Source: Bacteroidales bacterium (GTDB lineage Bacteria; Bacteroidota; Bacteroidia; Bacteroidales; Bacteroidaceae). From it: DNA of 64,000 bases. A program made the translations under genes and the position numbers. The notes beneath the pieces are model-generated. The model was not told the origin of the DNA. It made no database searches and saw nothing but the letters and a program-made list of their open reading frames with translations. Location of the stretch: the NCBI GenBank assembly GCA_012517855.1, contig JAAYUD010000018.1, positions 1 through 64,000 on the forward strand, given 5' to 3'. Of this stretch, positions 57,159 through 64,000 are shown piece after piece. Position 1 is the first letter of the stretch. Each line of letters starts with the position of its first letter.

Positions 57159-57749
57159 TCAGCCTTTATTAAACAATTGGGCACGTACCCGACTCAATGT
57201 TTCGGGTGTCATTAATAAATAGGAAGCGATATACGATAGCGGAGCGCGCTTGATAACTTCCGGCTGATTCTGTAATAACTTGTTGTATCGTTCGCTAGCC
57301 GATTCATATCGCATGGAGTCCGCCTTTTGCTGAGAAGTGATGAGAGAGTCTTCAAGTATCCGCCGATAAAGAGTATCAATATCCCACGACGAAGCAAGGT
57401 TGGATCTCAATTCGGCATAAGGAAGTAAATATACTTCACTGGGTTCAAGTGCTTCGGCAAGAAGATACGTCGGTTGCTGTTTGAAAAAGCTCTCAATGCT
57501 TATCAAAATACTTCCTTCGTAAGAAAAATGTTCTGTGACATCGTGTCCGTTTTTAAAATAAAACTGACGTAACATTCCTTTCTCTACAAAAACAAGCTCA
57601 CGACAGACGTCACCATCATCAAACAATCGCTCACCTTTCTGCAATTTCCTTTTTGCCAATAAACTGAAGAATAACTTTCGTCCTTCGTCCGATATATTTG
57701 GGTAAAGTTTATTGATAATGCCCTCTATCATCGAAAGTGAAGTTTCCAT
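57159..57749 (-). CDS. Crp/Fnr family transcriptional regulator
   Basis: A 196-residue protein with an N-terminal cyclic-nucleotide-binding-like beta roll (LQKGERLFDDGDVCRELVFVEKGMLRQFY) and a C-terminal helix-turn-helix (PLSYIASYLLMTPETLSRVRAQLF). The Fnr iron-sulphur cysteines are absent, and the cAMP-binding arginine/serine pattern is not evident. Such proteins in Bacteroidota often control nearby transporters. It lies directly upstream of the antiporter on the same strand and probably shares its message. Minus-strand TATCTTTG (57787-57780) is a -7 box. Confidence 0.86.
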   Translation of the reverse strand: METSLSMIEGIINKLYPNISDEGRKLFFSLLAKRKLQKGERLFDDGDVCRELVFVEKGMLRQFYFKNGHDVTEHFSYEGSILISIESFFKQQPTYLLAEALEPSEVYLLPYAELRSNLASSWDIDTLYRRILEDSLITSQQKADSMRYESASERYNKLLQNQPEVIKRAPLSYIASYLLMTPETLSRVRAQLFNKG

Positions 57750-57981
57750 AATTTAATATTTTAGTAAACTAATACTATACAAAGATAATGCAAGCCATAG
57801 ATAATAAAAAATAAATTCATATATTTTTAGTATTAAGGTATATCGGGATAATGATATGCTTTTTTTTTGCAAATCGTTTGAATTTATTGTTTACATGTGA
57901 CAGAAAATTAATAGAAGCTGATGATATACTGACATATTTTTACTATTTTTGTTGCATAGAAATCATTAACTTACTAAAATT

Positions 57982-58767
57982 ATGAAAATGAAAAAATTGG
58001 TCTTAATAATACCTTTTGTACTATTAAGCATTGTGATTAACGCTCAAACCAAAACAATTGCTCATCGTGGTTTTTGGGATACTGAGGGTTCCGCTCAAAA
58101 CAGTCTGAAATCGCTTCGTCTGGCTAATGACATTCATTGCTTTGGCTCCGAATTTGATGTATGGATAACCAAGGATGGAGAAGTGATGGTAAATCATGAC
58201 CCGACTTTTCAAAATGTAACACTCGAAACAGCAACATACAATGAGGTGAAAAACCTTAAGTTGAGCAATGGCGAAAAGATGCCTACTTTGAAAGACTATT
58301 TGAAACAAGGCAAAAAACTGAAGGTACAATTAATACTCGAAATAAAGACTCATCAAAATATTGAAAGACAAAACGCGGCCATCGATGCCACATTGCAATT
58401 GGTGAAAAAGATGAAACTCGAAAACCGCATAACTTATATAGCTTTTTCTCTTGATGCTGTGAAAAGATTAGTAAAAGAGGCTCCTAAAGGCACCGAAATA
58501 TATTATCTGAATGGAGAATTGTCTCCAAAAGAATTGAAGGCGATAGGATGTACTGGCCCGGATTATAATCAGAGCGTTTATAAAGCACATCCCGAATGGA
58601 TTAAAGAGTGCCATGAGTTAGGTTTGAAGACAAACGTTTGGACTGTCAACAAAAAGGGAGATATGGAATTTTTTATCAAAGAGGGCGTAGACTATATCAC
58701 AACCAACAAACCTGTTGTATTACAAAAAATGACAGGCAATAAAATTGATGACAAATATGCTAAATAA
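57982..58767 (+). CDS. Glycerophosphodiester phosphodiesterase family protein
   Basis: A 261-residue secreted GDPD-fold enzyme that cleaves glycerophosphodiesters to glycerol phosphate and an alcohol. After a signal peptide (KKLVLIIPFVLLSIVINAQ) come the active-site blocks AHRGF, EFDVWITKDGEVMVNHDPT (Glu, Asp and His), LEIKTH and the final TNVWTVNKKG. The ATG at 57982 or 57988 are both possible. A TATTTTTG box lies at 57944-57951. A terminator follows, so the gene is monocistronic. Confidence 0.88.
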   Translation: MKMKKLVLIIPFVLLSIVINAQTKTIAHRGFWDTEGSAQNSLKSLRLANDIHCFGSEFDVWITKDGEVMVNHDPTFQNVTLETATYNEVKNLKLSNGEKMPTLKDYLKQGKKLKVQLILEIKTHQNIERQNAAIDATLQLVKKMKLENRITYIAFSLDAVKRLVKEAPKGTEIYYLNGELSPKELKAIGCTGPDYNQSVYKAHPEWIKECHELGLKTNVWTVNKKGDMEFFIKEGVDYITTNKPVVLQKMTGNKIDDKYAK

Positions 58768-58794
58768 AAAGCATACGGTTTGATCGAATAATAA

Positions 58795-58840
58795 AAATCA
58801 GAAAGAAAGTTATTTTAAAGTTTTACTTTCTTTCTGATTT
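58795..58840 (+). terminator. Terminator after the GDPD gene
   Basis: Perfect 16-bp arms AAATCAGAAAGAAAGT (58795-58810) and ACTTTCTTTCTGATTT (58825-58840), loop of 14. It starts 28 bases after the stop. The A/T-rich 200 bases beyond it hold no gene. Confidence 0.8.
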
Positions 58841-59048
58841 ACCCAATATAAGAAAATAAACAATGAAAAGACTATTTTTAATATAAAACGAGGAGAGGCT
58901 AATTAACAATTTGGATTATTTTGTTATTAAAGAACCGTTTTCTCTTTCAGTTTATTGCATAATCACCTTTTCATGTAATAAATCATAATTAACCTTATTC
59001 GATCAATAAAAAAGAAACCCACTAGTACTATAATAAAACAAAAAGTTG

Positions 59049-59109
59049 TATATTTGCAACCGAATTAATCATAATGAAACAACAAGCAAAGATAAATATA
59101 TCAAAATGA
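59049..59109 (+). promoter_or_regulatory. dapF leader: -7 box and possible 11-codon upstream ORF
   Basis: TATATTTG at 59049-59056 fits the -7 box; the -33 element is not clear. A short ORF ATGAAACAACAAGCAAAG... (59074-59109, MKQQAKINISK) ends in TGA that overlaps the dapF ATG (ATGA), a layout allowing translational coupling. Whether it is translated is unknown. Confidence 0.35.
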
Positions 59110-59955
59110 CAAAGACAATTCAATTCGTAAAAATGCAAGGAGCCGGAAACGATTATATATATCGATTCGGACAGATATCCAATTGCCGACCCCCATAAAA
59201 AAGCAATTGAATGGAGCGCTCCTCACTTCGGCATTGGCAGCGATGGACTTGTTTTAATAAGTAAATCTACATTAGCCGACTATAAAATGCGCATATTCAA
59301 CGCAGACGGCTCAGAAGCCATGATGTGTGGCAATGCTAGCCGCTGCATCGGGAAACTATTATTTGAAAAAGGCTATACCGATAAAAAAGAAATAGCACTC
59401 GAAACACTATCCGGCATCAAAATATTGAAACTCAATGTTATTGACAATAAAGTAAATAGCGTTACAGTAGATATGGGCGAACCGAAAGCCGAACTGGTCG
59501 ATTGCGACGGAAGAGGTAAGAAGGAGATGATATTGAAACTGTTGCCCAGCGATAAAGCTCCTTTCAAGGGTACTGCGGTTTCGATGGGAAATCCACATTT
59601 TGTGATATTTGTAGATGATGTGGAACATTTCGATGTGGCAGGCGTGGGGCCGATCATTGAAAATTTGCCTTGCTTTCCCGACCGCATCAATGTAGAATTT
59701 GCTGAGATTAAAGAAAACGACAAGATACGAATGAGAGTATGGGAACGTGGTTCGGGCATTACGATGGCCTGTGGAACAGGTGCTTGCGCTACTGCCGTAG
59801 CTGCTGCAATGACCCTAAAAGCAGGAAGAAAGTCTGAAATTATAATGGACGGTGGAGCTCTCGTTATTGAATGGGATAAAAAAACGAACCATGTCTTTAT
59901 GACAGGACCTGCCACCAAAGTATTTGAAGGAACAATAGAAATCAAAGAAGACTAA
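59106..59955 (+). pseudogene. dapF: Diaminopimelate epimerase, frameshifted
   Basis: DapF converts LL- to meso-diaminopimelate. The start reads [19 protein letters not shown] in one frame and then meets TAA; the frame one step over continues [18 protein letters not shown] and then the whole enzyme. Joining them rebuilds the expected [13 protein letters not shown], so the defect is 2 bases missing from a TA run at 59153-59162 (tatatatat). The rest is intact, including both catalytic cysteines (MMCGNASRC and ACGTGACA). The ORF-track gene at 59287 is only the downstream part and lacks the N-terminal domain half. dapL follows 30 bases later. A true loss would be expected to be harmful, so an error in the sequence or slippage is possible. 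Confidence 0.88.
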
Positions 59956-59985
59956 AACAACAACATCTTAAAACTTAAAACAATT

Positions 59986-61218
59986 ATGGCATTAGTAAAC
60001 GAAGAATTTTTAAAACTTCCGGGAAGTTACCTGTTCTCGGATATTGCTAAAAAAGTAAATACGTTCAAAATTACTCATCCCAAAGAAGACGTTATCAGAC
60101 TGGGTATCGGTGATGTCACTCGGCCATTGCCTGCTGCAAGTATTGAAGCAATGCACAAGGCAGTCAATGATATGACCTCAAAAAGAACTTTCCATGGATA
60201 CGGCCCAGAACAAGGATATAGCTTTCTGATTAGTACCATTATTAAAAACGATTACCAACCGCGAGGCATTCATCTCACGCCCACAGAAGTATTTATCAAC
60301 GACGGTGCTAAAAGCGATACGGGAAACATAGGCGATATACTGAGCCGCGACAACTGTATCGGAGTTACCGATCCTATCTATCCGGTCTATATCGACAGCA
60401 ACGTGATGGGAGGTCGTGCAGGCGTTTTAGAGAAAAGCGGTAAGTGGAGCAATATTACTTATATGCCTTGCCGAGGCGAAAACAATTTCATTCCGGCAAT
60501 ACCCGAAAAACAAATAGACATTATTTATTTATGCTATCCAAACAATCCTACGGGAACCACTCTGACCAAAGCAGAATTGAAAAAGTGGGTAGACTACGCA
60601 ATAAAGAACAACGCCATTATTATGTTCGACTCGGCTTACGAGGCTTATATCCAAGAAGATGATGTGCCGCATTCGATTTATGAGATAAAAGGAGCACAAA
60701 AATGTGCTATTGAATTCAGAAGCTTTTCAAAAACCGCAGGCTTCACAGGTGTCCGATGCGGTTATACAGTAGTGCCCAAAGAAGTTATGGCTACGACACT
60801 GTCCGGCGAAAAAGTTTCTCTCAACGCTTTATGGAATAGACGCCAATGTACGAAATTTAATGGAGCTTCTTATATTTCGCAACGCGGAGCAGAAGCAATC
60901 TATACACCAGAAGGTAAAAAGGAGATAAAAGAAACCATTGACTACTATATGGGCAACGCTTCGGTAATGAAAGAATCACTCGAAGCCATTGGGTTACAGG
61001 TCTATGGTGGCGTCAATGCTCCTTACGTATGGATAAAGACACCTGATAATACAAGTTCTTGGAAATTTTTCGACCAGTTACTATACGAGTGCTATGTCGT
61101 TACTACTCCCGGTGTAGGTTTCGGTCCTAGCGGAGAAGGCTACATCCGATTATCGGCTTTTGGTACCAGAGAAGATACAATAGAAGCAATGCATCGAATA
61201 CAGAATAAATTACTATAA
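59986..61218 (+). CDS. dapL: LL-diaminopimelate aminotransferase
   Basis: Makes LL-diaminopimelate directly from tetrahydrodipicolinate and glutamate, skipping the succinylase or acetylase steps; DapF then makes the meso form. Fold-type I PLP enzyme of 410 residues: LGIGDVTRPLP, FHGYGPEQGY, INDGAKSDTGN, YPNNPTGT and the PLP lysine Lys249 in FRSFSKTAGFTGVRCGY. The GDVTRPLP and EQGY motifs identify DapL. It is downstream of dapF, 51 bases before glnN. Confidence 0.96.
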   Translation: MALVNEEFLKLPGSYLFSDIAKKVNTFKITHPKEDVIRLGIGDVTRPLPAASIEAMHKAVNDMTSKRTFHGYGPEQGYSFLISTIIKNDYQPRGIHLTPTEVFINDGAKSDTGNIGDILSRDNCIGVTDPIYPVYIDSNVMGGRAGVLEKSGKWSNITYMPCRGENNFIPAIPEKQIDIIYLCYPNNPTGTTLTKAELKKWVDYAIKNNAIIMFDSAYEAYIQEDDVPHSIYEIKGAQKCAIEFRSFSKTAGFTGVRCGYTVVPKEVMATTLSGEKVSLNALWNRRQCTKFNGASYISQRGAEAIYTPEGKKEIKETIDYYMGNASVMKESLEAIGLQVYGGVNAPYVWIKTPDNTSSWKFFDQLLYECYVVTTPGVGFGPSGEGYIRLSAFGTREDTIEAMHRIQNKLL

Positions 61219-61269
61219 GATAAAAACTATATAATATAAGGTATTAGTAAAAATTAAAAAAAATCGATT

Positions 61270-63462
61270 ATGTCAACAAAACTAAGATTCAGAGTAGTCG
61301 AGACAGCATTCAAGAAAAAAGCTGTCGAGGTGGTTCCTCCCAAAGAAAGACCTTCAGAGTATTTTGGAAAGTATGTCTTCAACAAAGAGAAGATGTTTAA
61401 GTATCTTTCGAGCAAAGTTTACAACAAACTGATTGATGTGATAGACCATGGTGCTACACTCGATCGCAGCATTGCCGACGAGGTTGCTTCGGGCATGAAG
61501 AAATGGGCTATCGAAATGGGCTGTACACACTATACTCACTGGTTTGCTCCTCTCACCGAAGGCACTGCAGAGAAACACGATGCATTTGTTGAACATGACG
61601 GAAAAGGTGGAATGATGGAAGAGTTTTCAGGAAAACTTCTCGCTCAACAAGAACCGGACGCTTCAAGTTTCCCCAATGGTGGTATCCGCAATACTTTCGA
61701 AGCTCGCGGTTATTCGGCATGGGATCCTTCTTCGCCTGCGTTCATCGAAGACGATACCCTTTGCATTCCTACTATCTTTATTGCCTACACTGGCGAATCA
61801 TTGGACTACAAAGCACCTTTGCTTAAAGCCCTACGTGCGGTAGACAAAGCAGCTACGGACGTTTGCCATTATTTCAATCCCGAAGTCAAAAAAGTATTCG
61901 CTTATCTCGGATGGGAACAAGAATATTTTTTGATAGACGAAGGATTGTATGCTGCACGTCCTGATTTACTGCTTTGCGGACGTACTTTGATGGGACACGA
62001 CAGTGCTAAAAACCAACAACTCGAAGACCATTATTTTGGTGCAATCCCAACTCGAGTTGCAGCTTTTATGCGCGAGTTAGAAATCGAAGCACTAAAATTG
62101 GGTGTACCGTGCAAAACAAGTCACAACGAAGTAGCCCCCAATCAGTTTGAATTGGCACCGATCTACGAAGAATGCAACCTTGCCAACGACCACAACCTGC
62201 TCACCATGGCATTAATGAGAAAGATTGCTCGCCGCCATGGATTCCGTGTTCTGCTTCACGAAAAGCCTTTCAAAGGAATCAACGGTTCGGGTAAACACAA
62301 CAACTGGTCGCTCGGAACCGATACCGGTATCGGATTGATGAGCCCTGGCAAAACTGCCGAAGATAATTTGCGCTTTGTAACTTTCGTAGTGAACTCATTG
62401 ATGGCTGTTTATCACTATAATGGCCTTTTGAAAGCTTCTATCTCTAGTGCAACAAATGCTCACCGTCTGGGAGCCAACGAAGCACCTCCAGCTATCATCT
62501 CCTCATTCTTGGGCAAACAAGTTTCCGATCTGCTCGATCATATTGAGAAAAGCACAAAGAACGATATCGTTACAATGAGCGGCAAACAAGGTATGAAACT
62601 CGATATCCCACAGATACCGGAACTTCGTATCGATAACACCGACCGTAACCGTACCTCACCCTTTGCCTTTACCGGTAATCGTTTTGAGTTCCGTGCAGTA
62701 GGTTCGGAAGCAAACTGTGCTAGCAGTATGTTGGTATTAAATGCAGCCGTTGCCGACCAATTGACAATATTCAAAAAAGAAGTTGACGCTCTCATCGCAA
62801 AGGGAGAACCACAAATGTCTGCTATTCTTGAAATTCTTCGCAAATACATCAAAGAATGTAAGCCTATCCGCTTCGACGGTAACGGTTATTCTGACGAATG
62901 GATTGTAGAAGCAGAAAAACGTGGATTGGATTGCGAAAAGAGCGTTCCATTGATTTTTGATAATTATCTAAAACCCGAAGCAATCACCATGTTTGAACGT
63001 ACAGGCGTCATGAACAAGAAAGAACTGATAGCCCGCAACGAGGTGAAATGGGAAACATACACCAAGAAAGTACAAATCGAAGCCCGTGTATTGGGAGATT
63101 TGGCAATGAACCACATCATTCCGGTTGCTACGCAATATCAAACAGATCTTATCGATAATGTCTACAAGATGAAATCCATCTATCCGGCCGATGTTGCCGA
63201 CAAACTATCCAAACAAAATAAGGAATTGATAGAAGAAATAGCTAATCGCACCTTATTTATACAGGAACATGTCGAAAAAATGATCGAAGCTCGTAAAGTA
63301 GCCAATAAGATAGAAAGTGTACGCGAAAAAGCAATTGCATATCATGACACGATCCTTCCGAATTTGGATGAGATCCGCTATCACATAGATAAACTCGAAT
63401 TAATAGTTGACGATGCTTTGTGGCCACTGCCCAAATACAGAGAATTATTATTTATTCGATAA
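61270..63462 (+). CDS. glnN: Glutamine synthetase type III
   Basis: A 730-residue GSIII enzyme that forms glutamine from glutamate, ammonia and ATP; it is the usual Bacteroidota type. Family blocks are visible: CTHYTHWFAPLTEGTAEKHD, LGWEQEYFLID (metal glutamates), CKTSHNEVAPNQFELAP, HEKPFKGINGSGKHNNWS and RTSPFAFTGNRFEFRAVGSE. The C-terminal helical part is longer than in type I enzymes. No GlnB or AmtB gene is beside it. No sigma-54 or Bacteroidota promoter was clear in the 51-base gap to dapL, so it may be read from the dap message. The protein ends before a long repeat-rich intergenic stretch. Confidence 0.97.
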   Translation: MSTKLRFRVVETAFKKKAVEVVPPKERPSEYFGKYVFNKEKMFKYLSSKVYNKLIDVIDHGATLDRSIADEVASGMKKWAIEMGCTHYTHWFAPLTEGTAEKHDAFVEHDGKGGMMEEFSGKLLAQQEPDASSFPNGGIRNTFEARGYSAWDPSSPAFIEDDTLCIPTIFIAYTGESLDYKAPLLKALRAVDKAATDVCHYFNPEVKKVFAYLGWEQEYFLIDEGLYAARPDLLLCGRTLMGHDSAKNQQLEDHYFGAIPTRVAAFMRELEIEALKLGVPCKTSHNEVAPNQFELAPIYEECNLANDHNLLTMALMRKIARRHGFRVLLHEKPFKGINGSGKHNNWSLGTDTGIGLMSPGKTAEDNLRFVTFVVNSLMAVYHYNGLLKASISSATNAHRLGANEAPPAIISSFLGKQVSDLLDHIEKSTKNDIVTMSGKQGMKLDIPQIPELRIDNTDRNRTSPFAFTGNRFEFRAVGSEANCASSMLVLNAAVADQLTIFKKEVDALIAKGEPQMSAILEILRKYIKECKPIRFDGNGYSDEWIVEAEKRGLDCEKSVPLIFDNYLKPEAITMFERTGVMNKKELIARNEVKWETYTKKVQIEARVLGDLAMNHIIPVATQYQTDLIDNVYKMKSIYPADVADKLSKQNKELIEEIANRTLFIQEHVEKMIEARKVANKIESVREKAIAYHDTILPNLDEIRYHIDKLELIVDDALWPLPKYRELLFIR

Positions 63463-63612
63463 TTAAAAGAATAAAATGATAGATTAACTTAACAGTTATC
63501 TATTTATTTTTGTTGGTTGTTTTAAGTTGTAGAAGGGGGGTACCGCGAGGCAGTCCTCTTCTTCCATTTTTATTTAGTGCTATACATTATTTACCCGAGT
63601 TGGGAATAACAA

Positions 63613-63738
63613 AAACAGACGTATGTCGCAGCAATAACTAACAGAAGTTACTGCGGTAACTAACGTTAGTTGTCAGAATAACTAACGTTAGTTTCTTCTA
63701 CAACATCCGTTAGTTACGGCTGCGACATACGTTTGTTT
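63613..63738. repeat. Intergenic repeat family B, copy 2
   Basis: Outer arms AAACAGACGTATGTCGCAGC (63613-63632) and GCTGCGACATACGTTTGTTT (63719-63738) pair at 19 of 20 positions. They enclose two AACTAACGTTAGTT palindromes at 63658-63671 and 63680-63693, again 22 bp apart and at the same offset from the left arm as in the 30.7-kb copy. The AGTTACTGCGGTAACT segment is also conserved. Confidence 0.85.
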
Positions 63739-63739
63739 T

Positions 63740-63875
63740 TTTGCGAAGTTGTCGTATGTTCGTTTTTCCGGTAACGTCCTTAAGTTTTTCAGAAAACGTA
63801 TGGACGTCAACAAATTTAGGTCCTTATGTGGTTTTAGTAAGATAAGGGCGACACTGATTTGTTGAAATAATCGTG
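63740..63875 (-). repeat. Intergenic repeat family A, copy 3 (minus orientation)
   Basis: Read on the minus strand it has the outer block TTTCAACAAATCAGTGTCG, a left box ACATAAGGACCTAAATTTG, the 34-bp core (63774-63807) bounded by ACGTCC and GGACGT, and a right box AAAAACGAACATACGACAAC. It abuts family B copy 2. The core lies in the orientation of copy 1, opposite to copy 2. Confidence 0.8.
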
Positions 63876-64000
63876 CCCCACTGACTACTTAAAAGAGGGC
63901 GTAGCGGTATGGATCATTTCGATGTTTTCTATAATAATAGTTTTAGAATCCATTACCGTCATGGTTATCAGCTGTATATCAGCTAGATATTGAGATACGA
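63876..64000. other. Intergenic tail of the window
   Basis: No gene or strong signal. A direct repeat TATCAGCT occurs twice 11 bases apart near 63966-63984. The stretch 63463-63612 between glnN and repeat B has no strong hairpin terminator, only a GGGGGGTACC run near 63535-63544. Confidence 0.3.

Noticed and set aside
59373-59945. 190-codon minus-strand ORF opposite dapF
   Set aside because: It is the complement of the intact dapF frame, serine-rich with no family resemblance; a shadow ORF.
61219-61269. Nitrogen-type sigma-54 promoter for glnN
   Set aside because: The 51-base gap contains no TGGCAC-N5-TTGC-like sequence.

Overview
The window reads as a chromosomal segment of an anaerobic, fermentative member of the Bacteroidales (Bacteroidota), roughly 40% GC by eye. 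The evidence is: anaerobic ribonucleotide reductase (nrdD/nrdG), tryptophanase, type III glutamine synthetase (glnN), LL-diaminopimelate aminotransferase (dapL), a GH92 mannosidase, a DPP5-like S9 peptidase, an M13 peptidase, a long NusB, a PUR-family protein, and Bacteroidota-type promoters (TTG, 19-20 bp, TAnnTTTG). Genus cannot be fixed from the sequence. I see no rRNA, tRNA, CRISPR array, prophage or intact insertion sequence; the segment is mostly core genome.

Layout. 1-3.6 kb: 3' end of nrdD, nrdG and tnaA. 3.7-12.3 kb: two acyltransferase-3 membrane proteins around an S9 peptidase, then a metallophosphoesterase, small conserved proteins, a lipoprotein and an AraC regulator. 12.4-18.1 kb (minus): lon-tgt-lptG-HAD. 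18.3-22.0 kb: aminotransferase, LolC/E-type permease and a convergent glycosyltransferase. 22.2-30.6 kb: a five-gene tripartite ABC export operon (TolC, HlyD, two FtsX/MacB permeases, ATPase) behind a near-consensus sigma-54 promoter with an upstream palindromic site. 30.9-35.9 kb (minus): nusB-yajC-ybbR-coaE-M13 peptidase. 36.1-38.4 kb: PUR protein, rplY, pth, S4 protein. 39.0-40.5 kb (minus): mtgA and an OmpA lipoprotein. 40.6-46.7 kb: hpt-adk-obgE-pgeF-B3/B4 protein-GH92. 46.8-48.8 kb (minus): grpE-dnaJ. 49-57.7 kb: YkpA/YbiT-like ABC-F, trmD, ligA, dapA, a CPA2 antiporter and a Crp/Fnr regulator. 58.0-63.5 kb: GDPD, dapF (frameshifted), dapL, glnN.

How the genes work together. dapA, dapF and dapL belong to the lysine/meso-diaminopimelate branch feeding peptidoglycan, with mtgA and pgeF as further peptidoglycan genes. 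lon, grpE and dnaJ are protein quality control; nusB, rplY, pth, the S4 protein, tgt, trmD, obgE and the ABC-F protein serve transcription, tRNA and ribosome function. The export operon is the clearest regulated accessory module.

The most unusual content is not a gene cluster. It is (i) a set of dispersed, modular, palindromic intergenic repeats in which one 34-bp core lies in opposite orientation between copies, (ii) the sigma-54 promoter with its candidate enhancer site, and (iii) two apparently broken housekeeping genes: dapF, shifted at a TA dinucleotide run, and adk, ended by an in-frame TAG that is followed by 13 more codons resembling the family tail. The last two may be sequence errors and should be checked against reads first.
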